A model generated the notes under the pieces. That model was not told where the DNA came from and searched no databases. It worked only from the letters and a program-made list of their open reading frames with translations. From the NCBI RefSeq assembly GCF_028858725.1, contig NC_084773.1, forward strand, positions 18,546,850-18,610,849: a DNA stretch of 64,000 nucleotides, read 5' to 3'. Shown in pieces: positions 21,901-36,900 of the stretch (position 1 is its first letter; each line of letters starts with the position of its first letter). Source of the DNA: Colius striatus. Lineage: Eukaryota > Chordata > Aves > Coliiformes > Coliidae. The position numbers and the translations under genes were made by a program.

Positions 21901-24900
21901 CTTCTTAAAAAGTGATCATGGAGGTGCCTAATTGGCTCAGCCCCAGAAGTGGGTCTGGCTCAGAGCTGGGGAGAGTTTTAAGCAACTTCTTACAGGAGCC
22001 ATCTTTACAGCCCCTTTCCCATTAACAGAAATGACTCCACACAAAACCATGACACCAAGAAAGTCCAATTAGCTGGGCTGGATGGGAAAACTTAGAGCTT
22101 TCCTTTGGTTCAGCAGTTCAAAATAAAACTTAGAAGACAAAAGCAATCAGAATTTCTATGTTCATGTTCTCTGCATTTCCTTCACTCCTGCCTTGGATCA
22201 GGCAACTTATAAATCACAGGTTTAATGGGTTACTATAGTAGTATACTATACACGCTACTTTAGCTTCTTGCCCAGGTTGTGTGCTGCAGCTCTGGTAATC
22301 ACCTCAGTGGCCTTCTACTCATCTTACTCTGTTCTCTCCTCAATGACACAACTCCAAACCAGACACAGTATTGCTGTTGTGGTCTTGTAAGTGCCGAGTA
22401 GAGGGGTGTAATGGCCTTCTCTGATGCTGTAAGTGTAACCTCGTGTGCAGGCAGCCTTTCCTGCAGCAAGGGCGTGCTGATGCGTGCCCGGCTTCCCATC
22501 TGCCAACACCGCTGCTGGCCCCAGTGTTGCCTCTGAGCAAGTTGTTTTCAGTTAGCCTTTGGACCACATTGACCACCACCACTCCTGTGGTCTCTGTACC
22601 TCTCCATCTTGGCTACAAAGATGTGATGGGAGACACTGCAGTAGGTCTTACTAAAGTTAACAGTGTCTGCTGGTCTTTTCTCATCAACAGTCAGGTGGAT
22701 CAGGGATGATCTGTTGGTAAAGTTTAAAACTAAATATAGGTTAGATAACTGTAGTTATGTCAAAGTTAAGGGCAAAAACTATTTTGGACCCTTTGGTACT
22801 GTTTAATGTACTTTATGTAGCAGTAAACTTTTTCTCCTTCATTTTTGGAACACTTTTTTGTATCTCTTTGGCTTTTATATTATCTTGTTAGAGCAGTGAA
22901 ATAGCTTGTCAGTGGCAGCAGTGAACGTGTCTGAGGATAAGTTCCCATTCTCAGCTTTATTACTTTAAAGGTGTATTCTGAAATCTTGTCATTTCCTTTC
23001 GTATGTTAGCAACGTGTAGATTTTTGTGTAACCATATGTTCTTCAGTGTATTTCATGTGCTTAAGTTTCTCTTCTTTTTCCTATGAAGTATGTTCCCTGT
23101 TTTCATTCGCTCTCAGGTTTTGTTGCTTGACGTGTGCATTCTGGTGTTTTTTGACTAGTTAGAAATTTTTGTTCCAATCTGGAGGCAAATCATTAACTGG
23201 AAGTCTTTAGAACTATTGAAGGAATGTAATTTCCTTATGATTAAAAACAAAGAAATAAACCAATTCTGGAGTTCCTGCCATAACAGACAGGGTAATATTT
23301 TCTGAGAGGCCTGTGTGCCTTTGTTAGTATAGGCCTCTTCCATTTCCATGTTCTCAGTGAAGCAAGAGATGTGGGTAAACTTCCTTGTGTTGTTTCCTAG
23401 TGTTATTCCTCAGTAGCTTCATTTCACTAAGTGGCTGGAATTATTCTCCTCTTTCCACTGACACGATGTTTTCTGTCTTGTAATGCACTGTTGCCTCTGA
23501 AGGACAGGAATCTCGATAGGAAAGCCTGCTGATTTTATCAAAGATAGGTTCCTTGCTCTTTTATTTATATTATAAAAAATGATCTATGTATCAAATGCAC
23601 AGCTATAGCACTGCAGCAGAATCAGTTGTGATACAGATGAAATCACTTGCCTCTTTAGGAAATGCATGCTATTGTAGTGTTTTATTTCAAATGCTACTGC
23701 TGCATATCTGTTGGGAGCTGGTTTTGCAATATAAAGGTCAAACTTTAACCACTCTTGTAAAACATGCATGATGAATTGGGCCTAATAAACTTTGGTCTCT
23801 CCATAGAATACATCTGGAAAGAAAGATGAAAGGCAGACTCCTCATAGCCATACTCACTTTTCAGTGTAATTGGACTGTTTTAACTGGGAATGTAACTTTA
23901 GGCACATGCAGACTTTCATTTGTGTGTCCTTCTTCCCTGCTACTATAAGGACACTGCTAGTCTTTTTGTAGACAGTTCACTGTTCTTCTGCATAGAAAAT
24001 CACCCCACCATTTATTCTAGAGCAGTTAATATAGTTGCATGTGCTTCTGATGATCATCTTTGGTAGTATTCTGTTGGCATCTTTCTGCTCTTCAAGCTCA
24101 GTTCTCCTGCATTGCTTAATCTGATTTGTTCTCATCCTTGGAGCTTCTGTCAGTTCCCGCATTTACCTCTTAGTAACATTTCTTCATGTCTGGAGTGGCT
24201 GCCTCAGTATTACCTCCTTCTTTTCCATTAGGCCTCACATCTCTGTTCCTTGCTGCCCTTGCTTGTTACTATTTCATTTGAAGTAAGTTCCCCAACATTT
24301 GGGTATTGTTCTGCTCCATATTGCACTTTACAGTAGCAAGAATGTTTTTCTTTTGTAACCTTGTAACTGTTGAGCTTTCCTTCCTCTTCCTGTCTACAGA
24401 TTTTGGAAAGGTTTGTGCTTCATGGCACAAGTTGAGGGGGAGGAACAAGGCAATGGTGTATACAGAAGGGAGGATACAAAGCAGGCTTTGTCTTGAGAGA
24501 TGATGGATTATCAGGTTTGTGGATAAACTGGACCGATGCTGCTTTTCCGCAAAGCTGGTATGTCTCTGGCTTCAGCTTTAGAAATGATCTTACTTGAGGA
24601 CAGTTACAAGATTTCCATGATGGCTACACCCCATGAGGGTTTGCTCCGGAGTGGTAAGGGAGTGTGATATTGCAGGAACACCTAATGGGTGTGGATTAGT
24701 CACCAAGGCAGGGTACAGGTAGCCAAGCTTAGTGTCTGCCAACTGAACTGCTTTGTGTAGAAGCCAACTAGGTGGCTTTTGTTTCCGGTTTTGGAAGGAG
24801 TTAGCAACAGAAGTGTGATTTACCTGATCCTAGGGGTACTGCTTTCAGACCTGAGAAGTCTTTGTTTTTGTGGCACAGTGCATGAATTGGCAAGCGTAGG

Positions 24901-27900
24901 AATACGGTGCAAATAAATTCACATCCCAGAGTAGTTGGGATTTTCCTTAACCTGGCTTCCCAGTTTTATTGCTTGGTATAGGAAAGATTTGATAGCATTA
25001 TCTCAGTGTGGTCTGCTGCTCTTCAAAGGTAACCTGTGGATCTCTCTGCACTCATTGTTTAACAGTGATAGCTACACTTGGCAGATGAGTTAGAGCAGTT
25101 CTTTTGTTCATTTGGTTATTCTGTGCAAACCAGTCATACTTAGAACAACGTCAGTGTCCTGTATTATTAGATATGTGGAATTTAGTTTGCATATGGAAGA
25201 GGTGATACATTTGTATAGGCATTTATCCAAACATTAATTTGACATTACTCAGAGTGATTTTTCTATAGCTAGCTCCTACAGAGGCAGTGATTTGAACTTA
25301 CTACAGATTCAGAAAGTTTTTTAAATGTTTCACTCATTGCAGAGTAGTTTTTCTTAATTTTTGACTCCCAGACTTCCACTCTACAAGTTTATTGAGAAAG
25401 TATCACCTATTTAATGTCCCTACAGTGTACTATGGCATTCCATTGCACCTCTGCCTGATGAATTGTTTTTCTGTGCCACAGCTGTTGAATGGGATGCACT
25501 GCAAATTGTGCCATGGGATTCCTGCAGAATCACTATTACACAGTGCATGCCATCCTTCTGGAGACATGCCTTAGTGAACACTAGTTTAGTCAAATTTTAT
25601 CTGAGATGGAGAGGAGTAAAAGGTAAGAATAATGTACAGAATTGTTAGATGACTGTATTTATTTCAGCACTAAATTTTGACAAAATGTCCAATCATGTTC
25701 AAGGCAGATCTGGACTATAAATGGGTTTTGGGAGGTATTTTGACACAGATAGTGCCTATCTGCTATTGAAGATCTGTTTGGCTAGTGCTGTTCAAATGCA
25801 GCTGCACTTATCTTTGGTAGAACAGATGAATATAAATGTTCTTGGGGCTCATGTGATTGTAAGTTGTGAGACAAGTGAGAAACCTTCCCTCTCCTTCTGA
25901 ACTTCTTGTGCTAGTTGCTTAACTGATGTTTTGTTTACAGTTCTCTAAGGTTCATGTGAATGTTCTCTTATTGAGTTTAAAGATTAAGAATGAAATGTCA
26001 AGCATATTGTCACTGAAATAATACCTCTCTCTGAAAAGAATTACTCCTGGTGTAGTATATTGTAGTAATAACTGGATCAAAATCTTGCATTAAGTGTTGC
26101 AGATGCATTCAACAGAAATGAGGCAGATGTGGGCTGAGAAAACGGTTCCTGTAAATAAAGTGCTTACTGCAAGTTCTGAACCAATGTGTGTGTTATTTTT
26201 AAATAAGGCAGGAAATATTCAGAAGATTGTCAGGTTAAAAAGCACACAAAACTCAAATGATTTTAATATACTCTAGTACAAAACGTGTTAACTAAATTTT
26301 TTTCAAAGGTAAATGTAATAATCACACAGACGATTGGTAAAATAAATATCCATTACTAGAGAAATAAAGTCTGTTGGAGTACAGTATCTTGTAAAGAATA
26401 AGACAGCAAAAAGATACCAAGTCTACATATAGGGTGTCATGTTTAGTGTGGTTCCCCACGCTAGTGATTTTCCTGCATAACAGAAAAAAAGAGAAACTAG
26501 ATTGTAAATAGATTAGGTGTAGTTAATAGGGCTCAGATTGGAAGACTTGGCTGATATTTGACGCTGATCCAAAAGTCTGTGTTTATAAGACTTGGAGACC
26601 TTTGTAGTTGGTGTACACTTTATAGGAAAGGTAGTGCCTCTGATCATTCAGCTTGTGAAAAACTTGAGATTTGTAAGAGGTGATATTTGAGTAGGTACAT
26701 GAAGAGTAAGAAATCAGAGTAAGGTAAGAGTTTATATATTGGTACACAGTGCAGAAGCACATTAAGTGGAATAGTTCAATAAATACATCAATTCACTCTT
26801 GAAAATTTATGTTACCTTTATAAGTGGAAGAGTGAAATCTGGTGAAAATACCATCTGCTTCTACTTTTATATTCATAGATAAGCCATTGTCAGTGGTTTG
26901 TAAAAATTGTGAAGGCTTTCAGTTATTTTATGCATATTGCTTCCCACTGCTACAAGGAATTTAATTCTTGAGTGAAGAATCTGTTCTAATATTGTACTTT
27001 TTTGTTCTATAGTCAGTTTTTTGTCTTTAAAAATGAAAGAAACCTGAGTTGAATTTTTAGATAACTATATTAAGAAATGCACTTTGAAGAATTCTGTGTC
27101 CCAGTTCAGATTTTTTCTGTTTATGGGACAGCTGTTGGCATCAACTGAATATTTATCAGCAGAGATCAGAAGTCATCTCTTGTTGATTACAGATACTACT
27201 TTAATGTCTCCATCAACTGTCTGTTTCCATAACTAAGTCTTAATCTTTCTTCTTCCTGGTGATAATAGTAGTAATTTCCAAGTAGCAGAGAGGTGCATGC
27301 TTACACTACTGAAGTAGATGTGGTTCTACTGTACTATAGTTTCTGTAGCTCAGGAACAAGTTTGTCATGCTTGCTAGGAGGAGAGCAAAGACTTAATTTA
27401 GGCTGACAATAATCAGCTACTGAAAATGGGGAAATACCTTCTGTGCTTGTGGGAAATACCAGTTTCTCCTCTTTTGAGTTCTATCATATATTTTTAATTA
27501 AAGTGGAAGGTTACATGAGGTCAAACCCTACTGAAGATAAAATGTGAGAGCGTTTAATTTTACATGTGTTATCAGGTGAAAGTGAACAGGAGATGCTCCC
27601 CTAAGCAGAGTGTTTGCCAGCATGTTTTCCTACTAGAAACATACTGTTCACAGCAAAGCACAAAAGTTCAATGAATTCACTGTGCTCTGTCACCTAGAGT
27701 TGAAAATGTATTGCTCATTCAGAAACACTATTAAACAATCTAGCACTTGCTTACAGGTTTAATTTAATGTTGGATGGAAGGGTTTGTCTGCTTGCCAGAA
27801 GCATTTAAGGAACTAGTCTGCATCGATGCACAGGGGATTTTACTGTATAAATCTGTTGGCACTGTGTGGAATTTCCTATGTTAATCTGCACTGTGTGGAT

Positions 27901-30900
27901 GGTGAAAAGAGCAGCAACAGCGTGCAAAATGATGGCACTGAGATTAATTGCCTCAAAATGGTATTAAAGTACAGGAAGTGGAAAATAAGTTTAAAATCCA
28001 AACATTTGAAGCAAGAGGGTAATTAGGTAAGGTACTTTCTTTTATCTGGTACATGAGCACAGTTGCTTAAAGGAATGTCTCTGCTCTCTACTAGTCACAC
28101 CACACATCATATTCTTCCTTATCTGTAGCATTAATTTTGTGGTTAGATTAGTGATCTGCTTCCCCTCCCTGTGTGTGGGATCACAGGAGTGTGTGGGAGC
28201 GGTGGAGCAGGCTTGCTCCTTTTGGTGTAGGCCAGATATAAAGTTAAGTACATGGTGAGGCAGCTCCCAGCTTCTGTGCTCTGTGGTGAGATCCCTGCCA
28301 AGCTGCAGCATAGCTCTTTTCCCCTTTAACGGGAGCTGGGTGTTAGCAGCTTTCTACCCCAGAGCTGTTCAGAAGGATTTTCTGAAAACAAAAAGGAGAG
28401 CTATTTCTGTATCACCAGACACTCCTTTAGAAACAATCTGTATTTATTTATATCATAAATAGTAATCTCTGTACAAAAACTAAAATGTCAACTGGCAACA
28501 AACCTGTCAACAGGTTTGGGGTTGGGTTTTGTGTGTGTGAAAATGTGAGCTTGTGTGTTTGTTACAGGCAGTTCTTAACAAAATGTTTAGCTTGTGCATC
28601 TTTGTGTAGTTAGGTACTTCCAGGTATTCCTGGTCATACCCCTCGATGTATCTGAAGTTAGGGTGTGCTAAGTAAGGAAAATATTGAAGCAACAGGAAAA
28701 TAATAGAAGAAGTAGGCTTTGGCTACTGTCTTTCCACATCAAGGAACAGAGGTAACTGAGGAGGGAGGGAGAGTGAGTGGTACAGACCTGTTCCTTTGTG
28801 CAGCTTTAGCTGCTGACTCACAGAAGAGCTCTCTGCCTCCCACTCTTAGCCAGGGGGTGGGACAGTTGACAGTCCTGGCAGGCTCCAACACCAAGTCTCA
28901 CTCAGGTGCTGCCATTTCTGCAGCCTGGGGGAAGGAAACCCAGGCTAGGCTTGGCTTGCCTAGCAATAAATAAGTTCTGTGATGTCTGGTGGCAGAGATG
29001 GGCCAGGCCGTTGGTTTGAGAAGTGGCATAGTCTGTCTAGCCCCTGATCTTCCTATTTGGATACATTTTGCATTGAGGCTGTGGAAGAGCACAATGGAAA
29101 GTTTGCCACCTTGCACATGGGTTTGAATTGGGTACATGGTTGCTGTGTGCACTTGATTTTTTTTGTGCCTTTTGACTTTTCAAATAGTCGTGGAGATCCC
29201 ATTGATAGACCAGAATAGAAAAGGAATTAACTCATTTTGAGTAAAGCTTTAATTTTGCTTCTGACAGCCTGGGGAAATTACTTTGTGTTATGAGTATATC
29301 CTCATCTTCTATGAGCTCTAGAGCAAGGCTTGAAAGAGAAGAAACAGTTATTAAAGTTGGCAAGTTCTTTCACTTAAACACCTGTTTCCTGCTAGCAGAT
29401 CTCTGTGGGAATGTAACTTAAGTCAGCGACAATTGGAGAGGAGGGGGGAAGCTGTTGTATCTCTTGTTGCATGTTAAGTGAATCCCTCCAAGGTTGTCCT
29501 CGAGTTTGCCTTAAAACCAGCTTAGGTGAACATGAAATGTTTACATCCTAAATGTACTATTTTGTACTTGTAAAAAGGTGATTTTTGCTTTTAGAGAGGT
29601 AATGGTAGGAGAAGGTGAAGAGGGAAGTGCTCTCTTCTTTACTAAGTCGTGATGTTTCTTTTATGACATGTTCAAAGGACAGAACCAATAGTACATATAT
29701 TTTGTTTTCATTTTACGTTCTTTGAGGTATATGTAGAGCATCTCTCCAAAACAGATGGCATCCTCTTAAAATTTAAACCAACTAATTTTGCAGTGAACTT
29801 AAACACTGAAATCTGAAGATAGATATCCCACAAGGAATTCTCCTACTCGATGTTTTCAGTACATAGTGAGGTCTCTAGAAGCTTAGCATCCTTCAATATG
29901 TTTTTCTTATTTAAACCTCTATTTTGTGAGGCAATTCCAGAAAGGTTTGCACTGCTTTCATTGTGGGACACAGCCTTACTTCAGCACTCTGAGTTGTTCT
30001 TCCTGTTCTACAGTTAATTTTCAGTATTGCCCTGACTGACCTTCCACGAGTCTTACTCAGGTTTGAAACTTTAAATCCCATGGAGTTTGTCTAGTGTGTA
30101 AGCCATATGTACCACCTTCGTTGAATACAGTTGCTAAAAAAGGGAGATAAACAACATCCTAGTTGGCTTCTTCTTGTGGAGACTTATGTCCAAGTCATGT
30201 AGTCATTTTAGCAAAGCCTTCCAGCGTAGGACTAAATACATGATAAAGAACTGCATCACTTGTTCAACTTGGACAGTTCTTCTTAAACAGTAGGGAAAGC
30301 ACTGTGCTTGTCTGAAGGGCATGGGGGTATTGCAGTCACAGCTTACCGTGTTCTAGTTCTCTGAAAGTTAATATTTTTCTGTGATTCTACAAGTGCAAGA
30401 CTTTTCTCTCCACTTGAGATTTTTCAGTTGCCTTTCAGTGTTATTTCTCTTACTTAGGTTTGAAGGGTTTGTCAAATCTCGCCCCAACACCTTTATTAAA
30501 TGTTTCTGACTTTCTGCTCTTTTCTCGAGGTCCCTCCCAGCCCCTGAAATTCTGTGATTCTGTGAATTGAATATACCAAGTAGCAAAGGAATCCATTCTA
30601 GAAACTTGTCCCGTGGCTGGAAGAAAATATCAGTTAATTTTCTGACAAAAACCATCTTGATAGTGCAAGCTATTGACAGGGAGTTCCCCCTTTCACAATA
30701 AGCAAGGGAGAAAGCTGCTTTCTCAGTTTCATCAGTTCAAACTGTGAGTAAGCAAGAGATAAGGGACTAGGAGGAAGTCTTTTGCACTCTGGAACTGATA
30801 GGATTAGACTATTTCTGTGTGTCATTGTTTAACCCCAGCCAGAAACTGGGCACCACACAGGCTCTTGGTCACTCTTTTGCCCTCACAATGGGATGAGGAG

Positions 30901-33900
30901 AACTGGAAACAAAAGTAAAACTCATGGGTTGAGATCAGAACAGTTTAATAACTAAAATGGTAATAAAATACAATAAGGGTGATTGTAATGAAAAATAATA
31001 AAGAGAGGGAAATAAAACTTAAGACAAATGATGCTCAGTGCAATCGCTCACCACCCGCTGAGTGACGCCTGAGCAGCCATCAGCCCCTCCCCACCAGCTC
31101 CCTAGTTTCTATACTGGGTATAATGTTGTGTGGTATGAAATATTCCTTTGGCTACTTTGGGTCAACTCTCCTGGCTGTGCCCCCTCCCAGCTCCTTGTGC
31201 CACCTGCTTGCTGGCAGAGCATGGGAGGCTGAAAAATCCTTCACTTAGAGTAAGTGCTGCTCAGCAACACCTAGAACACCTGTGTGTTATTGTCATTGTA
31301 CTCACGCTAAATACAAACCACAGCACTGTACCAGCTGCTAGGGAGAAAATTTACTCTGTCACAGACCAGGACCAGGACAGGTGGGGGTTTTGCCTAGCCT
31401 GTTATTTAATGTCTGCTTGCTTGCTTCGTGTCATATCTTCTCTCAGCCTTTTTTAGCCTTTTTCTTGTGCTCCCTCTGTAATTATATGTAAATATTATCA
31501 AAACAGACTTAAGTTTCCCATATTATGGGCTGTTCAGTCAGGTGCTATCTGTTTTTCTGTTTCATTTCTGTAAAACACAACTGATAATCTTCAAATGGAA
31601 GTCTCTTCCATCCCTGTTTCTCTTATTTTTTCCAATTTTTATTGGAGTTGCAAGGTCAGAGGCTACATTCTGATCCAATGGTATGCTGTTAATCTTTTCA
31701 CACCTTAAAGCCCACTTAAACTACAGGTGTAAATATCAGTCCTGGGAGAATTTAAGACAAGTGGCTCTGCTATGATATATACATCTCTGAGCTAAAACTC
31801 TGCAGCTTGCTGTGATGTATTCTTTTCAACCATTCAATACTTCCATTACATAGTCTCATTTTATCATAAAATCAGTTTCTTCATCTAATTTTCTGTATGT
31901 CAGAGGTTGATGTAAGGGAAAGATGGTGCAGGAGCTGGTGGAAGGGGAGTAGAGGGCTCTTTATTTAAGAAAAAATGTCAATTTGTGGTGATTTGGATTA
32001 TCTATGAAACTTCAGGCTCGTTAGCCCAGGGAGCTGTCTTTGTACAGGCATATTTACACAGGATGACCCAGATATTGTAATGAAAGATGCTTTAGATACA
32101 CATAAAATGCATCTTATTTCAAAGTTGACATTCTCTAGAATGGAAGTACAAGAGCTAAAACATTTTAGGATCAGCTAATCTTTTTGAAGTGTTTTTTCTG
32201 AAGGTATTTTTACAGATCATACAATTTTCACAGGGATTTTTTACTTTGAGTGGCTATAAAAGAGCTCTTACAGTTGCTGGTACAAATGCACAAGTCAATG
32301 TAGTGGACAGGAGGAGAATGGTTTAGAAGACATAAATGTACATAATCAGCTTTTTCTAAATGCACAGTGCTGAGTGGGAAGAGCAAGTATTTATAAACAA
32401 GCCTGCTCAGAAGAAAGCATGAATAGTATTTTCTCCATGGAATTTCTTCAATTTGGTTTCTTTACAGAGCTTAAAGTGTTTGCCAGTTATTTTCCAGTGT
32501 ATAAAACCTGATGAGGTTGTGCATAAATCTTTATAGAAGAGCTTGCTTTCTTTTGGCTCTAATTTTCTTTCATTTGGTTCTTGATTTAAGTGTAGAGGAC
32601 ATTGACTAAACTTTGCTCATTTTCAGTGTCTCTCCTTAAGGCACATGAGCTAATTGGCTTTCTCTATGGATGAGATGCATGTGAGTGTCAAGAGTCTAGC
32701 TGATACCAACTTCTACGAGTCATTGTCATGGACTGGTAAAGCAGGAAAGCTAGCTTTCCTATTGTGGCACTCACTTTTGATTGCCACCACTGAAGTAAAT
32801 AGAAATGAAGAAAATGTCCCTGTGAATTGGTTGTTGTTTTGTTTGTCTGTCAGAAATGAGTTCATTATTTCAGCATTTTTTTTGAGATACACAGCTAGAT
32901 GCTCCTCAGTCTTGTAGGCTGATTTGAGTGTAATCTTTTATAAACAGTTGAAAAATAGCATTCCAACTTTGCAGTGCATTGTTACAAGTGTAGTTAAGTT
33001 TCTTTAACAAATATACATAATTAAGTTTGCTTGAAGTAAGATTATTTTCTATAAATTCTTTACTCACTTTGTGTTACATTTCTGAGGATTTGTTCAGCAT
33101 TAGCTTAAACTAGAGGCACAGTTCACAGCTGTCTAGGAGGGAGACGGTCAGTGATAATGCAGTAGTAGATGATGCTGTTGCTGATGAAGGTACTGGCTTT
33201 GAGGGGAAAAAGAAAGCAATTACAGTTCTGGATGAAAACAGGAGGAGCAGAAACCTGCTTTCCAGAGCTGCTCCCCCTTGCATTTGAAGTATTTTCTTCC
33301 TCAAGTAAGTATAGTGTATAGTTCTGCTCCCTTCCTAGCAGCCTGGCAGCCAGAGTGGTAAGTACGTGAGGTGAGAAAGAGGTGGCTGTTGCATGCTGAG
33401 TTGGTAGGAAAGGCAGGAAGGAGTTAACTGAAGGATGGATGGTGTGCCAAAGTTGGAGATTCTTCATCCTGGGAGAGCTATAGAAGAGTTAAGCTTAAAA
33501 GAACCAAGTAACCTGCATTATAGTCTCTAGAAACCTTCCTCGTGCCTTCCAGAGTCCACTGTGTGGCCGCTGCAAGACTGAATTTTGCCTACATGGTTGA
33601 ACAGTGTGGAACTGACTCAATGTTTTGTGATGCAAATTATGTTTCCTGTTGAGTGTCTGAAGTGCCAATGTAACTTACTGGTACTGGGATAAAACTGTTC
33701 ATCAGAAACCAGTTCATGGATTGAAAGTGCTTCAAGCGCATCATATAAATGCATGTTTTCATGTCTAAATTACATCACTGGGATCAACAGATGATGTTTT
33801 AGAAGCATGAGACACCTCTGTGACTCTGAAGCTGCAAAGTTTCTTCTTTTTCCCTGCTACCATCTCCATCCTATAGCTGTAAAAACTCCTGTATTAGCAT

Positions 33901-36900
33901 TAATAGAATAAAATTGATGGCAATTGAACTAAATGAGTTCAAGTTGCTCCCTATACTGTGAAGGAATGCACTAGCCAGGGAGGGCTCTGTCAGACCTCCC
34001 GTGGCTGTGGTGTGGGGAGATTGGTGGGGAAGGGCTTTCCTGCTGGGTTCCCACCTTGTCCATCATATGCAGTATGAGAGACCTGCTTTCTTGAGAATTT
34101 CAGTCTACACAATTCTGTTAACAAGAAAACTGGTAAGGCAGAAGGTAACTTGGAAAGATCTTAATAGATTACTTACTGTTGTGGGAATGTTTTTCAGGCA
34201 TTAAACTTGTTTTACTCAGATGTTCACCATCAGGTGATAACTGTGATATAAGATGTTTGCCTTTCTGAGAAGAGATGCTATTAAGTGTTTTTAAGATGCA
34301 TGGATACTGAGCAGTGAGTTCCAAAAGGCCTTTCGGTACGATTTTATCACAGAAGCAGACAGTGTTGTGTATACTTGCTGTATGATTTCCAGCCACACTT
34401 GAAATACTTTTTTTTCTTCTTTTTTATTTTGTGTGTGGGGGTTTTTTTGTTGTTTTTCCCTTCTCCTCTTGTAAGCTCAGTGAAAACTTGAGATGATGTG
34501 GGCTCGCTGGTAGATTGTATAGAATGCATCCATATTTCACAGTTAGGTTAGAACTGTAAGGGTGCCTGTTGGTTCTGCAAGGAAATGGCTTACACTGTTA
34601 ATGGCAATTGAATTGTGTAATACTATTGTACTGTAATTACTTAAATAGATATCATGCTTTAAATGCAGGAAGAAAAATGATACTGCATTACATGCCTCAT
34701 TTCTTAGGGCTAGCATACCAACATGAATGTTGTTTTGGAAACATAAGGTAACCCTGGTTTTCTGCGGTTTTAGAGCTGACTTGTGTATGTCTTAATTCTT
34801 CTGTTTTCTGCAGGGTTCAGTGGTCTCAGTTTAAAGGCTATTTTATTTTCAAACTGGAGAAAGTAATGGATGACTTCAGAACCTCAGCTCCCGAACCAAG
34901 AGGGCCCCCCAATCCAAACGTGGAGTATATTCCCTTTGAAGAGATGAAAGAAAGAATCCTGAAGATTGTCACTGGATTTAACGGGTATGTGTCAGTTCTG
35001 CTCTAAAACCAGCACAAGAAAAACATCTGCCTGAGTTTTAACTGGGTAGTTGATACTATCTGTGATTGTTCATTTTGCTTCCTCAAATAGCTGAGCAGGA
35101 GTAAATATACCTTGGGAAATCCAGTAGTTTCAGAACTTTCACTTCATCATTATGTCTTTGAGTGCAAGTTGTGATGTTGTGTGACATGTCAGTGGTTTCA
35201 GGTTTTTCAGTATGTGTAGTTGGTTCTTCAGTAGTGCAGTTCAGTCAAACATGGTATTGTTATGTGCATTTAACAGGTAACACAAACAGTAAAGTTGAAA
35301 GGAGTCTTTTGGTGTTCAGTTCTTAATCACTTTGTGGCAGTCCAGTAGCTTTTCAAGACATAATGATCCGAGGTTGTTAGGGCTTTTTTTTTTTTCTCCT
35401 GAGTGTCTCTTAATATCTTATGTAGCATTTTCCTTGTTTCTAAACAGGATTACAGTTGCCAGAAGTTGAGTCACCCTGCTTGTGGCTCTCAGTGCTTGCT
35501 TAAAGAGAGACTTTTACAGCATTGTTTTTCAGTTTGTCAGTAAATGAGTGTACTATAAAGTTTGCCTCCATGTTACTCTGAAGTTTTAGATTTTGAGGTG
35601 CTAGTAACACATTCTTGTTTTGATGATAGGTTAATTTTTACTGCCACTGTTCCATACCACTTAATATCAGATCTTGTCTTTCCTCCTCCAATTACTCTCA
35701 TGTAGTAGGATACTTCTAAGAATGTGAAATTCAGCATGTTCTGAGTTACCTAATATTTATACTGGGCTACTTCACGGAAGGAATTTAAAAACAAACCTAC
35801 CCTTTTGTTTGTCTCTCCCTCCTCCCCCATCTTTTTGTTTATGCTTCACTGCTGCGTTCTCCTATGGCGACAGCAACTGAATGGGCTGCCGTTATCTTCT
35901 GTTGTGCCAAAGCCTGCTAAACCCAGAGCTCTCAGTGACCACAGCCGGTGCTTTCTCTGAGGCTGTGCTGTTTTCATCTGTTGCTGTGACGATTAAGAAT
36001 GTTCAGCTTCCTCATAGTTTGAAGTGAACCACCCTGTCTTTGAGGAAGCTGACTGAAGACTTAGTTACCTTCAAGAAAATAATAGATTAAGATGTTTCAG
36101 ATTGTAGAGTAGTTCATTTAGTAAATCCTACAACTCCTCCAGTGAGGATATGATGGTGAAAGCTGAAGCATGTGGAAGTGTATCCAGAAAGTAACAATAG
36201 CAGGTTTTGGTTTGTGTAACTGAGTACATTCGGGCTGCTTAGAGTTGTGGATGTCAATTCAGGATGCTGTAGTGGAGAAGGAAATAACTTTAGGATGTTT
36301 TTCTTGTTTGTTTAAGAAGGTGACAGAGTTCATTAAAACTAACTATACAGTAGTAATGAATGAGGAATGGTCCTTGGTTTGTGCTCTTTCTAACTGAAGT
36401 GTCTTTTAAAGAAAGCGTGAACTGACTGTTTTAACTTTACTGTGTCTTACTTGCCACTGTGTAATGTGTTTGTGGAGCCAGATTCTCATGCTATACCTCA
36501 GAATTGCTCTGGAGTAGGAACTTCTCAAAACACTTGCTGTCTTTTTTTAATCCTTTGCTAGTGAAGCAGAAAATACCAAGGCAAGTTATTGGAGACCTCT
36601 GACAGCAGTTTTCACAGCATGAGTGAAATAGACATAATTATAATCCAAACTTTCATTTCTGTCCTTTTTTGCTACATTTTAATATATATGTTACAAATCA
36701 CTTTCCCAGATCCCTCTTGAATCCTTTCCATGCAATGAATTTTTGGTTTGTAATGCATTCTGCACTATAGTCCTAAGAAGTGCAGTTTTGAGTGTGTTTG
36801 TGCAGAATTTTAAGTTATGACCTTAAGTAGGCAGATGAGGGCTATTCATGCAGCTCAGGTACTGAACTAATTCAATTCCGAAGCACTTAAGATCAATTCT

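Larger units (their letters stand above)
16833..34813 (+). other. PPP4R2: PPP4R2 intron 2, about 18 kb
   Basis: This is the largest intron in the window. It holds two CR1 copies on the minus strand at 20.15-20.69 and 22.27-22.71 kb, a CR1 3'-end remnant at 30.52 kb and two antisense solo LTRs at 21.08-22.05 and 30.82-31.38 kb. Poly-T runs occur at about 18.04 and 20.79 kb. The rest is AT-rich unique sequence in which I see no exon or RNA gene. Confidence 0.9.

Noticed and set aside
22234-22250. Palindrome TATAGTA-gta-TACTATA
   Set aside because: It is a short AT-rich palindrome of a kind common by chance in introns, and nothing around it suggests a site.
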